Below the pieces are notes generated by a model. The model had not been told where the DNA came from, made no database searches, and saw only the letters and a program-made list of their open reading frames with translations. Shown here piece by piece: positions 1-9,001 of a DNA stretch of 64,000 bases (position 1 is the first letter of the stretch; each line of letters opens with the position of its first letter). The position numbers were made by a program, and so were the translations under genes. The stretch comes from Thermoleophilaceae bacterium (GTDB lineage Bacteria; Actinomycetota; Thermoleophilia; Solirubrobacterales; Thermoleophilaceae). The DNA is taken from the NCBI GenBank assembly GCA_030448005.1, contig JAUJNT010000001.1, positions 721,904-785,903 of the forward strand. Direction: 5' to 3'.

Positions 1-734
1 CTTGCCGGCCGGGTCGGTGTAGCTGACGAGGTCGCCGTTGGCATAGCCGTACTGCCAGCTTCGGCCCGACGGGTCGCTCAGCTCGGTGACCTGCCTGGCG
101 GCGTTGTGGCTGAGCCTCAGCTTGCGATCCTGCGTGTCGGTGATCGAGGAGACAAGTCCCGCGGCGTCGTAGCTGAGGCTGAGCTTGTTGGCGTTCTGGT
201 CGACGACCGAACTCAGGTTCCCGCAGTTCAAGAAATTGAACTTCACCCCGGTGGCGTGCCAGCGCAACGTGTAGGTGCTGTCCGCATTCTCGGTCAGCGT
301 CGCGCCGTAGCCGGTCGGCGAGTCAAATTCGCCCCCGGCGTTCTTCTTGAACCGTGCGTACTCACCGGTTGACCCTTAAAGGTCACCGTCTGGCCGTCGG
401 CCGAGCAGTCGATGTTCGTCTTGCGGCCGATGCTGGCAATCTGGCCATCCCCGAAGTCGCCGTCGAGGCCGTAGTCGAGACTGTTGTAGACACGGGTCAG
501 CTCGAGAGGCAGCCCTGTGCCGGCGATTGAGACATCGCGCGAGATCAGGATCAGATTGCCGCTTGCGACATTCACCTTCAGGAGCATGCGGTCGCTCAGG
601 CGCATCTCCTCGAACTGCCAGATCGAGAGGTCGCCCACCGGTGGCTCGAAGGTCGACGCCCGTGCCATGCCCGGCCAGAGCGCGACGAGCAGGGCTGCGA
701 GCAGGCCAAGGCGGACGGCACGTCGGACGGACAC
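1..734 (-). pseudogene. RHS/YD-repeat surface protein, 5' part, frameshifted, runs off the window
   Basis: N-terminal part of a large secreted RHS-family protein; its 3' part lies beyond position 1. I place the start at the GTG at 734, with AAGGAG nine bases upstream. A signal peptide (LGLLAALLVALWPGMARA) is followed by the block typical of the entry to RHS shells (VNVASGNLILISRDVSI, then LPLELTRVYNS). After position 375 the reading continues in another frame with YD-repeat-like text (LSLSYDAAGLVSSITD, SDPSGRSWQYGY). Adding one G to the GGG run at 373-375 (minus strand) restores a continuous protein. As written it stops soon after the shift. RHS proteins are polymorphic-toxin or adhesin scaffolds; the effector end is not visible here. 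The single homopolymer indel could be real decay or a sequencing error. Confidence 0.75.
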
Positions 735-857
735 GGCAGGCTCTCCTTCTGGAGGCTCGCGCGCCGTAGGGGGCGTCCTCCGTTCCTGTGGGCGACAGGA
801 ACCTACGCCGCCGGGCACCTCTACGGCAAGCCTCCGGGCGGCAGGCTGTGATCCGGA

Positions 858-1655
858 TCACGCCTTTTGGTGCGACTTGTGGCCCTGATCACAAACTCCG
901 CTTGGCGCGGGGCTGCCGCCGGGGGTAATAACCCCGACCGGCGCCGCTCGCTCGAACGCGAACAGCTCGGGCGGTGGGGCACCGCAGAGACGCCAGCCGC
1001 GCCGATCCGGCAGGACCAGTCCGCGCTGGGCCAGTTCCTTGAGGCGGCGACTGACCGTTTCGCGACGGGCGCTCACTAGCTCGGCGATCACCTCATGTGA
1101 GAGCCTCACCGGCATGAGAACTCCGTCACGATCGACCCGACCGAACCGATCGGCGAGCTGCCACAGCATGACCTGGACGCGAGAGCTAATCTGCGGGATC
1201 TGCGAGATCGCCAGGCGCAGAGCGAGCGAGCGAGCGTGGCCGGCAGTGCGCTCCGAGAGCGCGATCAGCAGCTCGGGCCAGGGGGCCCGCCTCGCGCAGG
1301 AAGCGCCGATCGAGCGCAGCGAGCTGGACTGACTGAAGCGCCTGCCAGCGGCTCTCCGTGAACAGCTCGGCGTACTCGTCGAGCACCGGCCAGGGACGGA
1401 CCAGATCGCCAGGCCCAATAAGATCGACCGTCTCGCGACCAGCTGGCACAACCTATGCAGGAGCACGCCACCGAGGATCAGCAGGCCATACTGGTCAGCC
1501 GCCTCGCGCGGGTCGAACAGGCACTCGCGCTGGCCACGATCAAGGCCGATCAGCTTCGTGGTTACGCACTCACGCGCTCTCCCGAGTGCCTCGCCCGCGA
1601 GCGTGGGAGCTAAGTCGGGATCGAGTTCGAGGAGTCGGACTCGCCCGGGGTTCAT
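858..1655 (-). pseudogene. Crp/Fnr-family regulator with two compensating frameshifts
   Basis: Start ATG at 1655 (MNPGRVRLLELDPDL). The C-terminal winged helix is clear (HEVIAELVSARRETVSRRLK, then LAQRGLVL), as in Crp/Fnr regulators. The cyclic-nucleotide-binding-like domain is split: residues up to LLHRL and from WPELLIAL onward share one frame, but the segment between (AGRETVDLIGPGDLVRPW to FLREAGP) reads in another. The two shifts lie near 1452, where one base is missing, and at the G5 run 1281-1285, where one is extra. They cancel, so the ORF stays open but would carry about 55 wrong residues. Correcting both gives a normal-length regulator of about 265 residues. No ligand can be inferred. 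It lies behind the RHS gene on the same strand. Confidence 0.7.
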
Positions 1656-1709
1656 GGCAGCCTCTTGCCACCTGCCCGAAGCGCCGCGGTTCTCTGGCAA
1701 TCGCAACAT

Positions 1710-2378
1710 TGCGACGATTTACCCGGATGGTCTAGGACGTTCACGCAATGTTGGCTGACCTTGACTTGACGCCCGGCCCCACCCACATCGGCCACGTGCT
1801 GCTGGCTCGGGCGCCTCACGGCTACACGACTCCTGTCCACTCCAGCCGCCCTCCCGAGCAGTCAGAAGGCTGCCGGTACGGCCGGCCAATCAGCCTCGAG
1901 AGCCTTGGCCTCATCGATGCGGTCAAGGCATCGGGGCGATGTTCTCGACCAGCGCCATGCGTCGAGCCCGTGCGTCTGCTCGTCCGGCGCGCGCACGACG
2001 CGGGGACTCCTCGAGTCCCGCGCCCGTGGCGGCGCGGTGGCCGGCGATCAGCCGGAGCGGCCCCCATCCCTTGTCGCTTACAAACGAGCGGGGACCAGCA
2101 CCCCTTTGCTAACCGAAGTTGCCCGCGTGACCGGCGCTTGACTCGCCGGGATGCAAGGGTGGCTCCTGGTCCCGTCTAGCTCCGCCACCCCGCTCGCTTG
2201 GAGGGTGCCAGACGTGGAACCAGAGCAGCCACGCAAGGGGAGAAGCCGACGCCGAGGAGCCACGTCTCCGGCTCGACCGGAGTCATTCGACTGGCGATGA
2301 GATACCAGTATCCGAACTAGATTGCGACCACGAAGGTGAGGCGTGCCGTTAGCCTCGATCCGCCGTTTTTCCGGCGCC
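1710..2378. other. 669-bp stretch without a recognisable gene
   Basis: Open frames exist on both strands, but they look like GC-driven shadows: Arg/Pro/Ser-rich, without domains, and several stops break any homologous-looking run. No tRNA, hairpin of note or inverted repeat was recognised. Lying between a damaged regulator and a decayed insertion sequence, it probably contains remnant DNA. Confidence 0.4.
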
Positions 2379-3913
2379 CCTGCAGATTCCGTGGGTGGTT
2401 TGAGGTAGCTCCGCCGGCCGGCTGTGCGTCAAGCGCCGCCTTGGTGCGGAGCGTGGCACGGGACGCGCTGGTCGGGATTTGCAGCGACTTCCGCGGCGCT
2501 TGACCCGCCAGCCGGCTTCGCTGGGAAGTCGGCTGTGGCCGGGCGCGGGGCGCCCGGACGGGGGTTGAGGTGCCCACGCCGCGGCGCTCCTGGGGTTCCG
2601 GCTTCGCAAGGTCAGGAACCCCGTGAAAGGAGTGGTGGCGACGTGCGCGCGACAAGGGCATGGAAGAAGCTGCTCGGCCTGGGGCGAGTGGTGATCGAGG
2701 CAGTCGACTTCGATCAGGCAGAGGGACCGGCGGCGGCGGTTGTGGTCTCGCTGCGCCCGAAGGCGCGCGAGCAGGGTCGCTGCGGAATCTGTCGGCGCCA
2801 TAGCCCGGGCTATGACTGGGGCGAGGGCCGCCGGCGCTGCCGGGCGCTCGGATCTGGGCAAGACCTTCTGCTTCCTCGAGGCAGAGGCGCCGAGGGTGTC
2901 CTGCACGCGCCACGGCGTGGTGGTCTGTGCGCTGCCGTGGGCGTGCCACGACTCGAAGCTCACGCGCTCCTTTGAGGATCAGGTCTGCTGGCTTGCGGTC
3001 AACACCTCGAAGACCGCGGTCGCTGAGCTGATGCGGACCAGCTGGCGCACGGTCGGCTGGATCTGCGAGCGCGCGATGGCCGAGGCGAGCACAAAGCGCG
3101 CTCTGTTCGGGGGCCTGCGCCGGGTCGGCTTCGACGAGATCTCGGTCGCAAGGGCCAGCGCTACCTGACCGTCGTCGTCTGCCACGACACAGGCAGCCTC
3201 ATGTGGACCCATCCCGGTCGCGACAGCGTCACGGTCGAGAAGTTCCTGGACCTGCTGGGAGACGAGCGCTGCGGCCAGATCGAGCTCGTCTCCCGCGGCA
3301 TGGCCGAGGGATCACCGCGCCGATCTCAGCGCGCTGCCCCGACGCGACGATCTGCCTCGACCCGTTCCACCTCATAAAGCTCGCGACCGACGCGCTCGAT
3401 GAGATCCGCCGCGAGGTCTGGAACGAGGCCCGCCGCCAAGGCCAGCGCCAGCTCGCGCGCGAGCTGAAGGGCGCGCGCTTCGCGCTCTGGAAGAACGCCG
3501 AGCGGCTGACCGAGCGCCAGCAGCTGAAGCTCGCCCGCATCCAGCAGATCAACAAGCGCCTCTTCCGCGCCTATCTGCTCGCCCAGCAGCTGCGCCAGAT
3601 CTACCGCGTCCCCTACGAGCACGCCGTCGTCCTGCTCGATGGCTGACTTCAGTGGGCCAGGCGCTGTCGGCTCGCGCCGTTCGCGCGCCTCGCGAGGACG
3701 ATCACTCAGCAGCGCGAGGGCATCGAGGCCGCGATCCGCCACGGGCTCTCAAACGCGCGCAAGGAGCAAATCAACACCCAGATCCGCTTGATCACCCGGC
3801 GCGGCTTCGGATTCCACACACCACACGCCGTCATCGCGCTCGCGATGCTCAGCCTTCGGCGGCCTCTACCCACCACTACCTGAAAGGTGAGAGCGACCCC
3901 CGGAACCTGCAGG
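2379..3913 (+). mobile_element. ISL3-like insertion sequence, degenerate
   Basis: The element is bounded by an imperfect terminal inverted repeat: 2379-2399 (CCTGCAGATTCCGTGGGTGG plus one base) matches the reverse complement of 3893-3913 at 18 of 21 positions. It encloses a transposase whose sequence matches the ISL3 family. No convincing flanking target duplication was found, so the exact outer ends are uncertain by a few bases. An inverted repeat GGGGTTCC/GGAACCCC lies upstream of the transposase at about 2594-2624. Confidence 0.65.
2643..3890 (+). pseudogene. ISL3-family transposase, broken
   Basis: DDE transposase of the ISL3 type. The N-terminus (VRATRAWKKLLGLGRVVIEA) has a Cys-containing zinc-binding region (CGICRRH, later C..H), followed by a helix-turn-helix part (TSKTAVAELMRTSWRTVGWI) and the catalytic core (VGFDEIS; ATICLDPFHLIKLATDALDE). 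The C-terminal text is LSNARKEQINTQIRLITRR, then LSFGGLYPPLPER. Start is the GTG at 2643. To read it through, one must remove a G at 2850/2851, add a base near 3149, add a G in the run 3308-3310, read TGA 3644-3646 as TGG, and remove a C near 3855. The in-frame stop plus four indels suggest a dead copy, though some indels may be sequencing errors. Confidence 0.8.
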
Positions 3914-4017
3914 AGATTCTATTTTCCTGCTAGGCAGCGGCCCGAGGCGGTCCCCGAAGGGACCGCTCAGAGCGCCTGTGGGCTCAGGCGCCTTCCGCCT
4001 CGCCTGCCCGAGCCGCC

Positions 4018-5781
4018 TCAGCGGCGTGTGTCGATCCGCCGGGCGATGTACAGGAACTCGCAGTTGCGGTGCCGGTCGCGCAGCGGTCCGCCGCGGCGGC
4101 CGGGGGTGATCCGCACCCTGTCCCGGCCGGGGCCGCAGTCGACCCTGGCGGCCGGCCCGACGATGGCCACGTTGATCGTGTCGTTGCCCGAGCCGCCGAA
4201 GACGCGATCCTTGCCGTTGCCGTTGCTGATTCCGTCGTTGCCGGAGCCACCGCGGATGACGTCGTTGCCGAATCCGCCGTTCATCCGGTCGTTCCCGGCG
4301 GCGCCGTCCATGCGGTCGTTGCCCTGGCCCCCGGACAGGACGTCCCGGCCGGAGCCACCGGAGAAGCGGTCACGCCCCGGCCCGCCCTCCATTCGGTCGT
4401 TTCCGGTTCCGCCCAGCAGGAAGTCGTTGCCGTTGCTGCCATCGAGGACGTCCCTGCCGCTGCCGCCCTCCACGCAGTCGTCCCCGCGACCGCCGGAGAC
4501 GCGGTCGTTCCCGCCGAGCGCGAAGATCCGGTCGGAGGTGTTCGTGCCGGTGATCCGGTCGGGACCGTTGGTCCCGAAGATGCCCACGAGCGGCCCGAAG
4601 CCTCCGCCGACGCACGGGCTGCCGCGGAAGAGGTCCCGTATCCGGTCGGTGATTGGGAAGACGGTGCCTCCACGCGGGCCCTCGGCACAGCCGAGCGTGA
4701 CTGGGTTGAAGACCGTCCCCGCGGGACACTGGACGTTCTGGACTACGCACTGGCCCTGCGGGTTGCGCGCCGATCCCGCCGGGCAGTTCACCCGGTCCAC
4801 GACGCACTGGTTGCCGAGGCTCGTCGAGCCGGTCGGGCAGGTCGTCACGTTGTTGATGCACTGGCCCTGCCCGTTGAGGGTGCTGCCGGCCGGGCACGTG
4901 ATGTTTGTGATGACACACTGACCGCCCGGGGTGGGGGTGCTCCCCGCCGGGCACACGCCGGGAGGCGGCTCTGCGTTGCAGACGTCGCCGTGGAAGTCCG
5001 CGATGGACTCGGCCACCACCACGTCCGCGACCGAAGCGGGAGCCACACCCGGGGCGCCGGGGAGAACCTCGATGTGGACGGCACGACGGGTAACCACCCC
5101 TTCCGGCGCATCGTCGGCATACGGCCCCTCTCTCCCGAGCAGCTCGTTGAGGGTGATCCTCAGTACCCCGGGCACCTCGATGACCTGGTTGGGCTCACCC
5201 GTGACGACCCGCTCGGTCGGCAGGCCCGTCGGCCCGACCCTGATGCCCAGAACCTGGCTCGTACTGCTCAGCACGGGCACGTTGGCGGCGCAGCGAGCTC
5301 GTGCCGAGGTATTGGCCGCCTGGACGACGATGTCGATACCGCCCAGCGTGATCGTCGTGTCCGTCACGTTTGCGGTCGAGAGCACCTGCTGCTCGAAGGA
5401 GGGACGGCCCGCATCGCAAAGCTCGTTGTTCTCCGGAGTAACCGCCGGATTGGGGTCATCGTCCGCGCACAGGATCTCGGTGCGGGCCTGGGCGGTTCTC
5501 GTCCTGATGATCGGAGCGTCCGCCGGGAGGGCGATGTCGGGCAGCCCACCCACGTCCTCGGCGCACTCCTCCCTGTCGAGGTTGGCGCCGAGCGGATCCA
5601 CGGGGGGGATCGGATCTCCGTTGAACAGAGTTGCCCGCACCGTGCTCGCTGAGCATGTGAAATAGGGGTCCGGGGCTCCCCCTACGTGATTCGCGGCCGC
5701 CGGCATCGATATGGCGAAGGCGCTGGTCACGGCCACCGCGACCGCCATGAGAATTACCGTCCGTGTTCCCGTCCGTGGCAT
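4018..5781 (-). CDS. Secreted RTX-like calcium-binding repeat protein with Cys-rich repeats
   Basis: 587-residue exported protein. Start ATG at 5781 has GGGAGG upstream. A signal peptide (ILMAVAVAVTSAFAISMPAAA) precedes an N-terminal domain of about 250 residues that I do not recognise. Next come five Cys repeats of about 22 residues (CPAGSTPTPGGQCVITNIT pattern), then about ten hemolysin-type GGxGNDxxx nonapeptide repeats (GGSGRDVLDGSNGNDFLLGG is typical). The tail has a Cys pair (VDCGPGRDRV, NCEFLYIARR) like other RTX-like proteins here. RTX repeats bind Ca2+ and fold outside the cell. No catalytic domain was recognised, so an adhesive or matrix role is an inference. It is divergent from the metalloprotease at 6005. 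Confidence 0.85.
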   Translation of the reverse strand: MPRTGTRTVILMAVAVAVTSAFAISMPAAANHVGGAPDPYFTCSASTVRATLFNGDPIPPVDPLGANLDREECAEDVGGLPDIALPADAPIIRTRTAQARTEILCADDDPNPAVTPENNELCDAGRPSFEQQVLSTANVTDTTITLGGIDIVVQAANTSARARCAANVPVLSSTSQVLGIRVGPTGLPTERVVTGEPNQVIEVPGVLRITLNELLGREGPYADDAPEGVVTRRAVHIEVLPGAPGVAPASVADVVVAESIADFHGDVCNAEPPPGVCPAGSTPTPGGQCVITNITCPAGSTLNGQGQCINNVTTCPTGSTSLGNQCVVDRVNCPAGSARNPQGQCVVQNVQCPAGTVFNPVTLGCAEGPRGGTVFPITDRIRDLFRGSPCVGGGFGPLVGIFGTNGPDRITGTNTSDRIFALGGNDRVSGGRGDDCVEGGSGRDVLDGSNGNDFLLGGTGNDRMEGGPGRDRFSGGSGRDVLSGGQGNDRMDGAAGNDRMNGGFGNDVIRGGSGNDGISNGNGKDRVFGGSGNDTINVAIVGPAARVDCGPGRDRVRITPGRRGGPLRDRHRNCEFLYIARRIDTRR

Positions 5782-5934
5782 CCGTGCCTCCCTGTAGGTG
5801 ATCCCTGCCCGGACTCCTTGCCCAGACCTGGTGCGAACCTGCCAACGGCACGAAAGCACAGTGCGTAGAGAGGGTCAAGGAGCAACCGTCGCGTGCAGGG
5901 CGGCCGGCACCCGCCCGACGTACGTCCAGGGAAG

Positions 5935-5959
5935 GGCGCCGGCCCTTCACGCCGGCGCC
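5935..5959 (+). promoter_or_regulatory. Strong hairpin in the leader of the metalloprotease gene
   Basis: Perfect inverted repeat GGCGCCGGC - 7-base loop - GCCGGCGCC, lying 45 bases before the TTG start at 6005 and between two divergent exported-protein genes. It has no U-tract. It could be an operator or an mRNA-stabilising or attenuating stem; function is unknown. Confidence 0.45.
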
Positions 5960-6004
5960 AACGGGGCCGAGAAGGAAGGGACATCCCGTTCAAGGTGACA
6001 TCAG

Positions 6005-7591
6005 TTGCACAGCACTCCCTTCCCCCTTCGGCCCCGCACATTCTCGCTCTCCTGGCTGCTGCTCGTCTGCGCCTGCCTGGCCCTGACGCTCTGCGCGGAG
6101 GCGCGGGCCAACCACGCCACGCGCGCCGCGGCGGGCACCGTCTCGACCGATGCCTACAAGCACGTCCGCGGGCTCGGTCCGGCCAAGCGCGCCCAGAAGG
6201 ACCTTCTGAGGGTGAAGCTCGAGGACGACAGCACGGTGGTGACCCACGGCCTCGATCCGGAGCCGGCCGCCCCCGACAGGATCGTCGACCTGGCCGGGCC
6301 CGAGCGCCGGCCCGCATGCGCCTCGGACTTCTTCCAGCACGTCCTCTACGGGTATCCGGCCGGCGCCCCGGACCGCCTCTCGTCGGTCAAGGCGACGATC
6401 CTGGCCGAGATGAAGCGCATGAACGCGCTGCTGAACGAGGAGGCGCTGGCCTCCGGCGGAAGGACCGCCGACTACAAGGTGAAGTGCGCCGGCGACGGCG
6501 AGATCAAGGTCGATGCCTTCCAGAGCGATCAGACGAGCAGCCAGACCACCTTTGCCGGTGTGGTGAGCGCGGCCAGGAAGGCGGGATTCGATGTCTCGAA
6601 CGCCGATTACACGATCTTCTTCGACTCCTCGGCACCGCCGGCCTGTGGGACGGGCACGCTGTCCGATGATCAGCGCCTGACCGCCGAGAACCAGAACAAC
6701 AGCGGTGGCGACTACGCCGTCGTGTACTCCGACTGCTGGACCAACCGCACCGCGATGCACGAGAACGGCCACAACCAGGGGGCGGTCCAGTACGACGCCC
6801 CCTATTCCACGGGCAACGGCGCCCACTGCAACGACGGCTACGACATCATGTGCTACTCCGACGGCGGAGACAGGGACGTCGGCATGAGCGTCTTCTGCTC
6901 GGACAAGATGCGCTTTGACTGCCGCCACGACACGTACTTCGACACCGCTCCCGCAGCCGGTGGGTACCTCGCCACCCATTGGAACCTCGGGTCGCCGCTC
7001 AACCGGTTCATCGCCTTCGATGACGTCGGCGTGCGGGCGCTCGCGTGCCAGGACGGCCTCGACAACGACGGCGACGGCAGGACCGATTACCCGTCGGACC
7101 TCGGCTGCTCCTCCGCGCAGGACGTGGACGAGACCGACATGCCGGCCTGCGGCGACCTCCGGGACAACGACGGCGACGGCCGGAAGGACTACCTCGACGA
7201 CCCGGGCTGCTCCTCGGCCCTCGACAACGACGAGTCGGACCCACCGCTCCCCACAGAGAGGACGGTGGTACAGCCGCCGCCTGCGCCCCTGGCGCCGCCC
7301 CCGCCCGTGACGCCCCCGCCCGCGCCGGTCGTCGCGGCGACGCCGCTGCTGCCCACGCTCACCATGTCGACGGCCCGCAGGTACGCACGGCAGCGCATCA
7401 AGCGCAAGAGCAGGCGGGCTACGGCGATCAGGATCAGCTGCGCCCGGCGGAGTCGCACGAGCGCGACCTGCAAGGTCCGGTGGAGGGTCGGCCGCAGGGC
7501 CGGCTACAGGGGGCGCATGGTCATCAAGTACCGGTTCCGAAGCGGCCGCGCGGCACTCGTGGCCACCTCGCGCCTGACCAGGCTGACCTGA
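6005..7591 (+). CDS. Secreted zinc metalloprotease-like protein with DxDxDG repeats
   Basis: 528-residue exported protein. The TTG start at 6005 follows AAGG by nine bases. A signal sequence (SWLLLVCACLALTLCAEARA) leads into a domain holding HENGHNQGAVQ at about residue 253 and a later YDIMCYSD, which resembles the Met-turn of metzincins. The family motif HExxHxxGxxH is altered: the third His position is Gln, so a different third zinc ligand must be used or activity is reduced. Cys residues (CWTN, HCNDGYD, FCSD, FDCRHD) probably form disulphides. Two acidic, EF-hand/thrombospondin-3-like segments follow (CQDGLDNDGDGRTDYPSD; LRDNDGDGRKDYLDDPGC), then a Pro-rich linker and a basic Cys-containing C-terminal domain. 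It probably acts outside the cell with the neighbouring subtilase. Confidence 0.75.
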   Translation: MHSTPFPLRPRTFSLSWLLLVCACLALTLCAEARANHATRAAAGTVSTDAYKHVRGLGPAKRAQKDLLRVKLEDDSTVVTHGLDPEPAAPDRIVDLAGPERRPACASDFFQHVLYGYPAGAPDRLSSVKATILAEMKRMNALLNEEALASGGRTADYKVKCAGDGEIKVDAFQSDQTSSQTTFAGVVSAARKAGFDVSNADYTIFFDSSAPPACGTGTLSDDQRLTAENQNNSGGDYAVVYSDCWTNRTAMHENGHNQGAVQYDAPYSTGNGAHCNDGYDIMCYSDGGDRDVGMSVFCSDKMRFDCRHDTYFDTAPAAGGYLATHWNLGSPLNRFIAFDDVGVRALACQDGLDNDGDGRTDYPSDLGCSSAQDVDETDMPACGDLRDNDGDGRKDYLDDPGCSSALDNDESDPPLPTERTVVQPPPAPLAPPPPVTPPPAPVVAATPLLPTLTMSTARRYARQRIKRKSRRATAIRISCARRSRTSATCKVRWRVGRRAGYRGRMVIKYRFRSGRAALVATSRLTRLT

Positions 7592-7698
7592 GAACCAAGG
7601 AACGCGGCCGGCCGAGCGAGGGACGACTCCGGCACGCGGCATCCTCGGGAGGGTGCTCACGTGCCGGGCGTCCTCGCCGCAGACGCTACGGTGGCCGG

Positions 7699-8919
7699 GT
7701 GGCACGCAGTGGTCCACCACCGGGGAGCCGCCACCGCCCGGACGCCAAGCCGCTCCACGTGGCGGCGTTCTATCTTCTCCTCGCGCTTCCCCTCTCCGGC
7801 GCCGCCGGCCCGGCCATGGCGGCACAGAAGCCGCCCAACGACCCGCTGTTCAGGTTCCAGTGGCACCTACGGGCCATCCAGGCTGACGAGGCGTGGCAGG
7901 TCACCCGCGGCGCCGGGGCCGTCGTGGCGGTGCTGGACACCGGCGTTGCGTATGAGGATCGCGGGCCGTACCGCCGCGCGCCGGACCTGGCTCGCACCCG
8001 CTTCGTGCCGGGATGGGACTTCGTGGACGGCGACTCCCATCCCAACGACGAGCCCCCGCCCGCCCGTCAGAGCCATGGCACCCACATCGCCGGGATCATC
8101 GCCCAGTCCACGGGCAACGGCATCGGCGGGGCGGGCGTGGCTCCCGCGGCGGCGATCATGCCCATCCGGGTGCTCAGGCGTGATGTGACGGGGTCGGCCA
8201 AGACGATCGCCCGAGGCCTCCGCTTTGCCGCCGATCGCGGGGCAGACGTGGCCAACCTCAGCATCGCCGGCCCCGCGGGGGCCGGGGAACTAGAGGACGC
8301 CGTGGCCTACGCGGTGTCCAAGGGCGTGACGGTGGTGGCCTCGGCGGGCAACGCCGGGCGCCCGGCGGTCAGCTTTCCCGCGGCCTACCCGGAGGTAATC
8401 GCCGTCGGGGCGCTCACCCGCGGCAACTCGCGCGCCTACTACTCGAGCTACGGCGAGGCCCTCGACCTCGTGGCGCCGGGAGGGGACCGAGAGGCGGTGG
8501 ACGGCGAGGGCGGGGAGGCCGGCGACGGGATCCTGCAGCAGACGCTGAAGGGTGGACGGTCGCGATTCTGCTTCTGCTTCATGGCCTCCACCTCGGCGGC
8601 GGCCGCCCAGGTGTCGGGCGCGGCAGCCCTGCTCGTGGCCTCGGGCCGCGCCCGAAGCCCCGCCGAGGTCAGAAGGGCCCTCACGAGGAGCGCGAAGGAC
8701 CTCGGGCCCTCCGGGCTCGACGCGCAGCACGGGGCGGGCCTGCTGCAGGCGGCGGGGGCACTGGAAAGCGCCTCGAGCGAGGACGGGGATGGCCCCGCGG
8801 GGATGCCCTCGGCCGTGTGGCTTGCCCTCGGGTTGGCCGGGGCGGTCTTCGCCGGTCTCATGATGCGCCGCCGGCTCGCCCGGGACGGCGTTCTGCCGGG
8901 CCCGGGGGGCGGCCGCTAG
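7699..8919 (+). CDS. S8 subtilase with C-terminal membrane anchor
   Basis: 406-residue subtilisin-type serine protease. I chose the GTG at 7699 because the signal sequence (HVAAFYLLLALPLSGAAGPAMA) starts shortly after; the ribosome site is weak. The catalytic triad is visible: Asp in VVAVLDTGVAY, His in SHGTHIAGIIAQ, and Ser in FMASTSAAAAQVSG, where the usual GTSMAxP is changed to STSAAAA. The oxyanion Asn is in VVASAGNAG. A C-terminal hydrophobic helix (VWLALGLAGAVFAGLMM) followed by RRRLAR would anchor it with the catalytic domain outside, the topology of mycosins. No type VII secretion genes lie nearby, so this is only a topological likeness. It is 107 bases downstream of the metalloprotease on the same strand. 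Confidence 0.87.
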   Translation: MARSGPPPGSRHRPDAKPLHVAAFYLLLALPLSGAAGPAMAAQKPPNDPLFRFQWHLRAIQADEAWQVTRGAGAVVAVLDTGVAYEDRGPYRRAPDLARTRFVPGWDFVDGDSHPNDEPPPARQSHGTHIAGIIAQSTGNGIGGAGVAPAAAIMPIRVLRRDVTGSAKTIARGLRFAADRGADVANLSIAGPAGAGELEDAVAYAVSKGVTVVASAGNAGRPAVSFPAAYPEVIAVGALTRGNSRAYYSSYGEALDLVAPGGDREAVDGEGGEAGDGILQQTLKGGRSRFCFCFMASTSAAAAQVSGAAALLVASGRARSPAEVRRALTRSAKDLGPSGLDAQHGAGLLQAAGALESASSEDGDGPAGMPSAVWLALGLAGAVFAGLMMRRRLARDGVLPGPGGGR

Positions 8920-8928
8920 CGGATTCCC

Positions 8929-8963
8929 GCCACCCCGGCTCGGAAACCTCGAGCCGGGGTGGC
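8929..8963. terminator. Bidirectional terminator hairpin
   Basis: GCCACCCCGGCTCG and its exact complement CGAGCCGGGGTGGC form a 14-bp stem around a 7-base loop, between the stop codons of convergent genes (8919 and 9002). There is no long T-run, as is common in GC-rich actinobacteria. Confidence 0.75.
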
Positions 8964-9001
8964 GTTGCCAGATTCTGCTTTCAGAGTCGGAGCCGTTGGC
9001 G

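Noticed and set aside
2317-2963. Long minus-strand ORFs opposite the ISL3 transposase
   Set aside because: Arg/Pro/Ser-rich shadow frames overlapping a recognised transposase; no domain text.
7699-8919. Subtilase as part of a type VII secretion locus
   Set aside because: Only the topology is similar; no EccC ATPase, WXG100 or other ESX gene is in the window.
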